A stretch of DNA of 64,000 nt from Siphonodentalium dalli (lineage: Eukaryota; Mollusca; Scaphopoda; Gadilida; Siphonodentaliidae). Both the position numbers and the translations under genes were made by a program. Numbering within the stretch: position 1 is the first letter of the stretch; each line of letters opens with the position of its first letter. Under the pieces are notes generated by a model. It saw only the letters and a list, made by a program, of their open reading frames with translations, searched no databases and had not been told where the DNA came from. Of this stretch, positions 34,241 to 45,302 are shown piece after piece. The DNA lies in the NCBI GenBank assembly GCA_032622095.1, contig CP136062.1:142680351-142744350 (forward strand), read 5' to 3'.

Positions 34241-36810
34241 ACAATACACACGGTGCTAGTTTGTGGGTATGTGTCATGATAGTGGAAATGAAATTGGACC
34301 ATGAATACACCGCCCCTTATTTTGTTATGTTTTAGATTCAGACATGATCTCATGTGTGGCTTTGCTTTCCTTGTATGCTATGATTATATGTTCCCATCCG
34401 TTTGGAAGCCGTTCTTAAACAACTGGACCAGGCGTGTACCATTGGCTACTGCTGTATAAGCCCCACCAAGACTGTGGTGTAGTCTTAAATGCGATACCTT
34501 TGATAGTTGGTTGATATGTCATACTCACGCTGGGTGGTATGGATCAAGAAAGTACAAATGTCATCAACAAAAGGGTGAAATGTTCAACGCGAACAACATC
34601 CAGAGGAATGTTACGTTGATGAGCTCTTGCATTCAGTTCAACAAACGTTGGTACACCAAGTGATTTCTTGGTAACATCACAATTGCGACCATTTCCCTGC
34701 ATGAGACATTAACTACAATATTCTAAAGTTATATATATATAAAGCTATATGAGCATAAAGGTCGCGTTCCCCAACGTCCACAGCCATTGCCATCGAGACT
34801 GTAAATTGTTCTTTAAATACATAGTGAAATAAATGCACCACAGTTCCTGACATTTTCTTGAATAATACCGCCCACATACTGACACTAACCCTGAGAGATG
34901 ATAACAAAAAACGCATACATTCATGCTATAAAGACATTATCCTTTAGTCCATCCGACTGTTTTGAGGGAAACTAGCATAGTATTATCCAGACAAAGTCGT
35001 ACGTAGTTGAATCAGAAAGGCTTCGAAACGGATGTGGAAATACAATCTTACCACACCAAATAAAACCGACACGCATGCCATTCTATATCTTAAACATGCA
35101 CCAGGTGTAGGGTGGTATATACCGTGGCCCAGTTCATTCCCACTATCACGGCGCATCTCCACAAACTAGCACCGCGAGCATTGTTCTTCTCTGCTGGGAA
35201 ATATTCGACGAGACAATTGCGGGGGTCACACAATTTGCTTCGGATCATGGTCAAGAAGTGTGGGTAGTCTGTAAACTATGGTCTTCTCTTAGCAGATAGA
35301 CATCTGTCCAAGGGAATGAGACAGCTAGCAACCTTCGAAACACTGTCGAAGTTGTCCACATATGGCAATGCGTTCGCTGAGTTTGTGATTTGACCATCCA
35401 TCTATTGAGAAGTGACTAGCTAACTGGTTCGCCAGGTGTACATGTCGTTATCCCCATGGGTATGAGACACATACGTAGAGATGACCTTCTGTAAGCCTGT
35501 ACACTCATCGGTCATATGCCTTCCTAGTTCAAGATGACGCACAAATATCATATTTAGCAAATATTTAAAATCGTAAGCTAGACACCGGAAAATGAATTGT
35601 TTGAAACGTTATGGATAGAGGGACCCTACTCATAGGAAGTGGTAAATACTTTGTCGGTGTGAGCGACCTAGATTTAGCAGACAAACACATGGAAGCTGGT
35701 CCAGATAATTATGGACGTGATGTGGCAAATCAGAATCTGTTATCAGGTGATTGTTCTGATATAACTATTCGGCGCACCCACGCTTACGGCCATTATCGGC
35801 GCTAAGTGGAGAATGGATTTCGAAATGCCACATCGTGATATTAATTGATTGTGGTTTTTCATCTTTCCAGAAGGATACGAGCTATGTTATGCGTTTTGAT
35901 ACCTTTAAGTTGAACTAGTAGATGGTTTATGTACAGTTTCGTCCATACATACCGATATTATGACAAATATTTGAAATTCATATGTGAAAATATCGATTTC
36001 TTTTCAATTTCTAGCCGCCAATTTAGCAGCGATCTTGGCTGTGAGTATAAATTGCCAAACCCTAATGAATACTTCATGTCACATTTCCATATCAACATGT
36101 AATAGTGGATAGAAATCGCGAAACAATAACGCCCATCGTAAGAAAGTAAAGGAATGTAGACTTGTTTTCAAATTTCGGTCGCCATTTTGGCCGCCATCTT
36201 CAATTTGGAAAACAATTTCTTACATGAGATGTAATGTAATTACTTCACCTCAGTATTTGCAACTCAACTGTAAGCATGGGTAAAGTTGTCTCGACAATAA
36301 TGCCCAATGATGTGAATATGAGGGAATTTCGGTGATTTTTCAAAATCTGTCCGCCATTGTGGGCGCCATTTTGGATTTGGGAGACTTTTATTTGGATATG
36401 GTACAAGGAATGTTCTTCGCCTATGTGTTCCCAGCTCACAATAGTAAGCAGGTGTGGAGTTTCAATGACAATAATGGTCACTGATGTTAAAATCAGCGAT
36501 TTTCGGCGATTTTTTATTTCTGGTGGCCATTTTGGCCGCCATCTTGGAATTGGGTAAATACTCCTCAACTCAGGTATAAGAGGAATCATAGCTTGAGTAT
36601 CTCCTGCACATATATATGCATGGGTGTTGTTGTAATAGCAATAACATTCACTGATTCGAAACATTACATCGCGTTATTAACGTAGATTCGGCTTTGACCT
36701 ATTATACCGGCATTTAGGAAAACGTGATATCGGACACAAATATCCCGCAAAGAATGTATATTATGGTCCCCACGTGGTCGCCAATTACTCCTCTATATGA
36801 TAAATGTATA
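34241..36810. repeat. 2,570-bp tandem unit, copy B
   Basis: Same length as A to the base and almost identical to it. The junction with A reads GTATAACA|ATACACACGG style at about 34237-34250; ATAACA is shared by both ends of the unit. Confidence 0.97.
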
Positions 36811-39380
36811 ACAATACACACGGTGCTAGTTTGTGGGTATGTGTCATGATAGTGGAAATGAAATTGGACCATGAATACACCGCCCCTTATTTTGTTATGT
36901 TTTAGATTCAGACATGATCTCATGTGTGGCTTTGCTTTCCTTGTATGCTATGATTATATGTTCCCATCCGTTTGGAAGCCGTTCTTAAACAACTGGACCA
37001 GGCGTGTACCATTGGCTACTGATGTATACACCCCACCAAGACTGTGGTGTAGTCTTAAATGCGATACCTTTGATAGTTGGTTGATATGTCATACTCACGC
37101 TGGGTGGTATGGATCAAGAAAGTACAAATGTCATCAACAAAAGGGTGAAATGTTCAACGCGAACAACATCCAGAGGAATGTTACGTTGATGAGCTCTTGC
37201 ATTCAGTTCAACAAACGTTGGTACACCAAGTGATTTCTTGGTAACATCACAATTGCGACCATTTCCCTGCATGAGACATTAACTACTATATTCTAAAGTT
37301 ATATATATATAAAGCTATATGATCATAAAGGTCGCGTTCCCCAACGTCCACAGCCATTGCCATCGAGACTGTAAATTGTTCTTTAAATACATAGTGAAAT
37401 AAATGCACCACAGTTCCTGACATTTTCTTGAATAATACCGCCCACATACTGACACTAACCCTGAGAGATGATAACAAAAAACGCATACATTCATGCTATA
37501 AAGACATTATCCTTTAGTCCATCCGACTGTTTTGAGGGAAACTAGCATAGTATTATCCAGACAAAGTCGTACGTAGTTGAATCAGAAAGGCTTCGAAACG
37601 GATGTGGAAATACAATCTTATCACACCAAATAAAACCGACACGCATGACATTCTATATCTTAAACATGCACCAGGTGCAGGGTGTTATATACCGTGGCCC
37701 AGTTCATTCCCACTATCATGGCGCATGTCCACAAACTAGCACCGCGAGCATTGTTCTTCTCTGCTGGGAAATATTCGACGAGACAATTGCGGAGGTCACA
37801 CAATTTGCTTCGGATCATGGTCAAGAAGTGTGGGTAGTCTGTAAACTATGGTCTTCTCTTAGCAGATAGACATCTGTCCAAGGGAATGAGACAGCTAGCA
37901 ACCTGCGAAACACTGTCGAAGTTGTCCACATATGGCAATGCGTTCGCTGAGTTTGTGATTTGACCATCCATCTATTGAGAAGTGATTAGCTAACTGGTTC
38001 GCCAGGTGTACATGTCGTTATCCCCATGGGTATGAGACACATACGTAGAGATGACTTTCGGTAAGCCTGTACACTCAACGGTCATATGCCTTCCTAGTTC
38101 AAGATTACGCACAAATATCATATTTAGCAAATATTTAAAATCGTAAGCTAGACACCGGAAAATGAATTGTTTGAAACGTTATGGATAGAGGGACCCTACT
38201 CACAGGAAGTGGTAAATACTTTGTCGGTGTGAGCGACCTAGATTTAGCAGACAAACACATGGAAGCTGGTCCAGATAATTATGGACGTGATGTGGCAAAT
38301 CAGAATCTGTTATCAGGTAATTGTTCTGATATAACTATTCGGCGCACCCACGCTTACGGCCATTATCGGCGCTAAGTGGAGAATGGATTTCGAAATGCCA
38401 CATCGTGATATTAATTGATTGTGGTTTTTCATCTTTCCAGAAGGATACGAGCTATGTTATGCGTTTTGATACCTTTAAGTTGAACTAGTAGATGGTTTAT
38501 GTACAGTTTCGTCCATACATACCGATATTATGACAAAAATTTGAAATTCATATGTGAAAATATCGATTTCTTTTCAATTTCTAGCCGCCAATTTAGCAGC
38601 GATCTTGGCTGTGAGTATAAATTGCCAAACCCTAATGAATACTTCATGTCACATTTCCATATCAACATGTAATAGTGGATAGAAATCGCGAAACAATAAC
38701 GCCCATCGTAAGAAAGTAAAGGAATGTAGACTTGTTTTCAAATTTCGGTCGCCATTTTGGCCGCCATCTTCAATTTGGAAAACAATTTCTTACATGAGAT
38801 GTAATGTAATTACTTCACCTCAGTATTTGCAACTCAACTGTAAGCATGGGTAAAGTTGTCTCGACAATAATGCCCAATGATGTGAATATGAGGGAATTTC
38901 GGTGATTTTTCAAAATCTGTCCGCCATTGTGGGCGCCATTTTGGATTTGGGAGACTTTTATTTGGATATGGTACAAGGAATGTTCTTCGCCTATGTGTTC
39001 CCAGCTCACAATAGTAAGCAGGTGTGGAGTTTCAATGACAATAATGCTCACTGATGTTAAAATCAGCGATTTTCGGCGATTTTTTATTTCTGGTGGCCAT
39101 TTTGGCCGCCATCTTGGAATTGGGTAAATACTCCTCAACTCAGGTATAAGAGGAATCCTAGCTTGAGTATCTCCTGCACATATATATGCATGGGTGTTGT
39201 TGTAATAGCAATAACATTCACTGATTCGAAACATTACATCGCGTTATTAACGTAGATTCGGCTTTGACCTATTATACCGGCATTTGGGAAAACGTGATAT
39301 CGGACACAAATATCCCGCAAAGAATGTATATTATGGTCCCCACGTGGTCGCCAATTACTCCTCTATATGATAAATGTATA
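36811..39380. repeat. 2,570-bp tandem unit, copy C (more diverged)
   Basis: Also exactly 2,570 bp, but it carries roughly 15-20 private substitutions (for example GATGTATACACCCC versus GCTGTATAAGCCCC, TATGATCATAAAG, GTGCAGGGTGTTAT, GTGATTAGC). Its left-arm part keeps a 120-codon plus frame (36871-37233) that a TAA closes in copies A and B. After 39380 the original right arm continues (GACGCAAAGATGCCAACATT). Confidence 0.97.
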
Positions 39381-39717
39381 ACATGACGCAAAGATGCCAA
39401 CATTTTCTCACAGAGACAAACGAAAGGTGGAAACATGAATGAAAAATATCATATTTTCACATTTCGGCGGCCATTTTGGCCGCCATATTGGATTCTGATG
39501 TCGGATTTTTGGCTAGTTTGTAAGGGTTGTATATTAGCATAACGAATCGAGCGGAAAACAAGACCGCATATGATATCATCTTTACTATAACGGCGATCAA
39601 AGAGACCTGGTGCATTTTTTAAAAATGGCCGCCATGATGGACGCCATCTTGTCTGGAGTCTCTGCGGCCACATTTTTTTCTTGTTAACAAGTGAAAATGA
39701 AAGTGTCAATGATACTG

Positions 39718-41261
39718 TAGCTCAACTTGGAAAGGGAATAATTTAATGTATTACAGTCAATGGAGCGATTAGGAATGTGGAAAATTGAATGTCTAATACT
39801 AGTTTATAGACATGAAGAGACCCCAAAATGACTCGTTCCCATCTACATGTCATTATTAACATTCATGACAAATGTTATGATGATCAGACTAAAGGTACGA
39901 TATGTAGCCCGTGCTAAAGAATTTAGTCATACAAAGAGTAAAATCCAAGATGGCTGCTGGCGGCCATGTTTTCGGCCGAATGACCCAAAAATGAGTCGTT
40001 CCCATCTACATGTCATCGTTAACATCCATGACAAATTTTATGACGATCAGACTAAAGGTACGACCTGTAGCCCATGCTAAAGAATTTAGTCATACAAAGA
40101 GTAAAATCCAAGATGGCTGCTGGCGGCCATGTTTTTTAGCCAAATGACCCCAAAATTACTCGTTCCCATCTACATGTCAATATTAACATCCATGACAAAT
40201 TTCATGATGATCAGACGAACAGTACTAAATTTTGAAATCCAAGATGGCCACTGGCAGCCATGTTTTTTGTCCGAATGACCGCAAAATGACTCGTTCCCAT
40301 TTACATTCCAATTTCAACAGCCATGAAAAATTTTATGATGATAAGACTAAAGGTACGACCTGTAGCCCGTGCTAAAGGATTTAGTCATACAAAGAGTAAA
40401 ATCCAAGATGGCTGCTGGCGGCCATGTTTTTTGGCCGAATGACCCCAAAATGACTCGTTCCCATCTACATGTCATTGTTAACATTCATGACAAATTTCAT
40501 GATGATCAGACGAACAGTACGACCTGTGGCCCGTGCTAATGGATTAAATTTTGAAATCCAAGATGGCCACTGGCGGCCATGTTTTTTGTCCGAATGACCC
40601 CAAAATGACTCGTTCCCATCTACATTCCAATTTCAACAGTCATGACAAATTTTATGATGATCAGACTAAAGGTACGACCTGTAGCCCGTGCTAAAGGATT
40701 TAGTCATACAAAGAGTAAAATCCAAGATGGCTGCTGGCGGCCATGTTTTTTGGCCGAATGACCCCAAAATTACTCGTTCCCATTTACAGGTCATTGTTAA
40801 CATTCTTGACAAATTTTATGATGATCAGTAAAAGTACGACCTGTAGCCCGTGCTAAAGAATTTAGTCATACAAAGAGTAAAATACAAGATGGCTGCTGGC
40901 GGCCATGTTTTTGGGCAGAATGAACCCTAAATTACTCGTTCCCATCTACATGTCAATATTAACATCTATGACAAATTTCATGATGATCAGACAAACAGTA
41001 CGGCCTGTAGCCCGTGCTAATGGATTGAATTTTGAAATCCAAGATAGCCACTGGCGGCCATGTTTTTTTTCCGAATGACCCCAAAATTAATCATTCTGGT
41101 CTAAATGTTGATGTCAACAGCCATGACAAATTTCATAATGATCAGACCAAAGGTACGACCTGTAGCCTGCATTGTTGACGCCTTACGTACACACGAACAC
41201 ACGGACGACGGCCGACAAAGCCATGGCAATAGCTCAAACTTTACAAAGTAAAGTTGAGCTA
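39718..41261. mobile_element. Tandem-array element in the right arm, ~160-bp units x 9
   Basis: Bounded by TAGCTCAACTT (39718-39728) and AAGTTGAGCTA (41251-41261) in inverted orientation, and absent from the equivalent point of the left arm (near 29980). Nine units begin with ATGACTCGTTCCCATCTACA-like sequence and include CATGACAAATTT, GATGATCAGAC, GGTACGACCTGTAGCCCGTG and CCAAGATGGCTGCTGGCGGC plus CATGTTTTTTGG. Spacing is about 133-166 bp. The right end has ACACACGAACACACGGACGA and CCATGGCAATAGCTCAAACT. Non-coding. Confidence 0.85.
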
Positions 41262-41351
41262 AAAATTAGAGGAGACATTAAGAAAGAAAATTAGTGGGGT
41301 GAAGTTGAGTCCTGGGGGTGCAGAGTTCGACCAATATCTCCTGGACTATAG

Positions 41352-42976
41352 TGTTACAAAGTTCCTCGGCCGTGGTAGCACCTGGACCAGTGCGTCTAAA
41401 GCCAGAATTGGTTCCTGCACTGAAATATCTACAGATACAGATATCTACGAAAATGACTGTCAAAATGGCGGCACCGCCAACCCATGTCACGACGAAAGTA
41501 ACATTGTATAACAGCCTAGGCATGTTTGTTACATGCAAGGCTCTTGTTAAATACGCAGAAACTGAAGTTCATTGCCTTGTGGTATAAATCCTAGTTACAT
41601 TTCCGAAATTTTCAACAATTTTCGTGATAATAAACCATTTGCGTATGTCGCAATTCTTATCATAATGTGTGGAAACACACATCTCTTCAATGGAGTAGCA
41701 CCCGTCCCACCAGATCAAAGAGACGGTACATCGTACATTTTATGTAATACTAACAATCATGCTTCTACCAAGCCGGGTTTCTTAGTAGACAACTTTGTTC
41801 AAATTACTTCAGTCGCCAGTCGCCACTGTACACGAGGAATATGCTACCATCGCGCAATATATAATATTAGTTTTCAGTATCTTGTTGTTTGAAAATATCC
41901 TGCCGATAGCACCACGTGTGTGTTCTAAATAACAGGTGACCAACGCTCAATGCTGTTATAATAGGGAGAAGGGACAAACGCGGTGATGCGGTTCCAGATT
42001 ACGTAATACATTTCGGGTATATTGTGACCGTGGTGAATATAACCAGATATTATTTCCATGTATAAACAGTCTCTGCCACATAGTGTGTAGGCAATATTGG
42101 TCAAGTTTAGAATTTATTAAAGATAAAGTACTCCTTTGTGTTTGATAAATTGCGTTCATATTAAACAACATGCATTCTGGTGATAACAGCGAAATATGCA
42201 TGTTTCATCACTTGATCGGGGGCGACTATGACTACTATTTTGTGACATGGGCAATAGTATCTAGTATCTACACACATTACCAGTAGTCTATGACAATATC
42301 TCATACTGTACTATAACAGTGGATTTTGAATGGTTTATGTTGTAGATATCAAAATAAATTATGATCGGTTATATTCGTGATACTACTCTGAGAAAATATA
42401 TTTCTGCTTCTAGAAAAGATCGCATAATCAACATCCCAATTAAATCGCATTTAACTGCATGTTTACTAGTAATTGCACATATATCACACGACTGAAGAGA
42501 AATAGCGCAAATAAACTGCGATATTTTTCCGTTTCTGGGCGCCCAAATGTCCAGATCTAACCGTTGTTTGAGACGCCATTTTCATTTTGTGTGGAATGTT
42601 ATGCCACGTCTAGTGATCCATGTAGCAAGAGTAATCATTTGCGGCCTTTTTTCTCCCAAATTGTCAAGAAACATGCCCGATACCTAACCCTACCCATAAC
42701 GATCATCGCTGAATTTGCCGATATTGGGTACCCCAGCATATGCTCGATTATATGATACGTCGTACACATGCAGATCTCGTAGAGGATGTTTGGTTAGATT
42801 GATTGGAATTGTTTACTGCTTCGAGAATTGATAAAAACCATTTTGGTACACATTTTGTCCAGGTCAAACCCTATGTTAATTGGAGAAATATGGTTATCGC
42901 GAACGAACTCTGAATACCTAAAACATGTAGTTTCGAAAAACGGGAACTTCTGGATATCATATGACCCAAGTTTGAA
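41352..42976. other. No gene seen
   Basis: Frames at 41299-41892 and 42564-42755 have no recognisable domain. AT-rich, no clear repeat. Confidence 0.4.
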
Positions 42977-42984
42977 GTTTGTCG

Positions 42985-45294
42985 GGGACATGACAATCTG
43001 CGGGATGGGATGGAATATGGAATAGAACGACAATCTGTGGAACAGAATTTCAAATTGCGTGGAACGGCCGACATCTCGAGGAATACAGCACGTAGAGGGC
43101 TCCTTTTGGTGTCTAACGAAAGGCCGATATTCGCCCGCCACTGACCTGAGACCAGAAGTTGCATTATTCGGTCGACAACTGACCTAACATAAAATTGTCG
43201 AAATCAAGGCCCTGGAACAGCTGTAGAAATGCATTTTTACAGCTAACTTGGTATTAAAATGAAGTTTATCATCTATTGCACAACAAATATCTATCAATTC
43301 GAGCGAAGCTGTGATTTATGCACATCTAGAGACCGATTAACCCACACATGCGAAGGTGCCACGAAACACGGAAAACTGCGTTCGACATCAATGTTTAGAA
43401 TTTAGATTTATCAATGAATACGCTAGCAAACAACAAGTATTAGGTATAAAATGACGCAGTGGGATACTGCGCACTCGTTTTTAGCTACAATGTGGCTGTT
43501 TTAGTACGAACACTGTAATGGCGAACACGCAAACAAACACGCGCTGATGAAAACAGCTAAAAATAGACTCGATGTTTACAATAACAGGATCGATTTCAGC
43601 TGATATCTTCCATATAATGGGGCGTATAGTATATCTAAATGTAGGATTAGACACAGGGAATGTAATTTTTTCCAAATGGGCCCACTACGCAGTGAAATTG
43701 TTGCAGAAATTCGCTCCAAGAAATAGTGCTACTTTTTCTCGTAAAAAATATAATGGCAAAACTAGATTAACTGGTTTGAACGCATGAATATGTCAATGGT
43801 CAGACTGTTCGAAAGAATATTCAAATCAAATAGTATTTATAGACTTAAAAACTTACGTGTCCGCCAGTCATACGCGGGGAGGTTCACATATTATCCGCCG
43901 GTCATACGCGTGGGAGGTTCTCATATGAAAATATTATCCGCCAGTAATATGCGGGGGAGGTTCTCATATGAACATATTATCCACCGGCCATACGCGGTGG
44001 AGGTTCATATTATCCGCCGGTCATACGCAAGGGAAGTTCTCATATTATCCGCTGGTCAAACTGGTCATATGAGAACCTCCCCCCACGTATGACCGGTGGA
44101 TAAATGAGAACCTCCCCCGCGTATGACTGGCGGATAATATGAGAACCTCCACATGAGAACCTCCACTGCGCATGACCGGCGGACACATTAGTTTTTAAGT
44201 CTATGAACACTATTTGATTTGAATATTCTTTCGAACAGTCTGACCATTGACATATTCATGCGTTCAAATCAGTTAATCTATTATGTAACTTGGCTTGTAA
44301 TCGCCGGACACCGGCTTCCGGCATCTGGGCTTTTAGTCACAACTGAAATAAAAAATAAGTGCGAATTATCACAAATGAAGGGCGCAAATCCCTTCAAAAA
44401 TCACATTTGATACGTCTGATACATGGTGTATATTCGTATTTTGTGGATGAAGTGCTGATAAGAACGGCTTATTTGGAACGATAAAACTGCTTCAGTCGGC
44501 CATTCTATTTTTTTACGAGAAAAAGTTGCACTCTTTCTTGGAGCGAATATCTGCAACAAATTCACTGCGTAGTGGACCCATTTGGAAAACAATACGTTCC
44601 CTGTATCTAATCCTACATTATGATATACTATACGCCCCATTATATGGAATATATCAGCTGAAAACGATCCTGTTATTTTAAACATTGAGTCTATTTTAGC
44701 TGTTTTCATCAGCGTGTGTTTGCGTGTTCGCCATTACAGTATTCAGGCTAAAACAGCCACATTGTAGCTAAAAATGAGTGCGCAGTATTCCACTGCGTCA
44801 TTTGATACCTAATACTTGTTGTTTGCTAGCGTATTCATCGATAAATCTAAATTCTAAACATTGATGTCGAACGCAGTTTTCCGTGTTTCGTGGCACCTTC
44901 GCAAGGGTGGGTTAATCGGTCTCTAGATGTGCATAAATGACAGCTTCGCTCGAATTGATAGATTTTTGTTGTGCAATAGATGATAATCTTCATTTTAAAA
45001 TACCAAGTTCGCTTGTGGGCATAGCCGTAATTATCGCGGTAAAAATGCATTTCTACAGCTGTTCCACGGCCTTGATTTCGACCATTTTATGTTAGGTCAG
45101 TTGTCGACCGAATAATGCAACTTCTGGTCTCAGGTCAGTGGCGGGCGAATATCGGCCTTTCGTTAGACACCAAAAGGAGCCCTCTACGTGCTGTATTCCT
45201 CGAGATGTCGGCCGTTCCACGCAATTTGAAATTCTGTTCCACAGATTGTCGTTCTATTCCATATTCCATCCCATCCCGCAGATTGTCATGTCCC
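42985..45294. mobile_element. 2.31-kb foldback element with 8-bp target duplication
   Basis: The termini GGGACATGACAATCTGCGGG and its reverse complement are flanked by GTTTGTCG (42977-42984) and GTTTGCCG (45295-45302), 7 of 8 identical. The arms of about 1.1 kb match closely all the way in (AAATTGCGTGGAACGGCCGA, CGAGGAATACAGCACGTAGA, ATATAATGGGGCGTATAGTA, CAGACTGTTCGAAAGAATAT). Arm differences include non-synonymous changes in the frames that both arms share, so I treat it as non-coding. An 8-bp duplication would fit hAT-type integration, but the ends are not CAGNG. Confidence 0.9.
43860..44185. repeat. Apex of the 2.31-kb foldback: ~45-bp palindromic repeats
   Basis: Units of CCGCCGGTCATACGCGGGGG followed by AGGTTCTCATATGAA.ATATTAT occur about five times in one orientation (43860-44060) and then about three times inverted (44065-44180). 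Confidence 0.9.
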
Positions 45295-45302
45295 GTTTGC
45301 CG

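Larger units (their letters stand above)
29883..41348. mobile_element. Giant foldback element with rearranged centre, 11.5 kb
   Basis: The outer ends are inverted repeats: TAGTCCAGGAGATATTGGTC at 29883 and its reverse complement ending at 41348. About 95 bp match nearly perfectly (CCAGGACTCAACTTCACCCC, ACTAATTTTCTTTC, TAATGTCTCCTCTAAT). TAG occurs outside both ends (29880-29882, 41349-41351), a possible 3-bp duplication. Inward, the left arm (29883 to about 32155) pairs with the right arm, which runs from about 32155 outward through the tandem copies. Similarity is high near the ends (ACTCCAGACAAGATGGCGTC, TCGATTCGTTATGCTAATAT) and lower toward the AT-rich centre. The right arm has two additions, the triplicated core and the array at 39718-41261. 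Frames in the arms match no transposase that I recognise. Confidence 0.8.

Noticed and set aside
43572-44709. Shared 70-codon frame in both arms of the 2.31-kb foldback
   Set aside because: Differences between the arms fall largely at amino-acid-changing positions, so no selection for protein is apparent.
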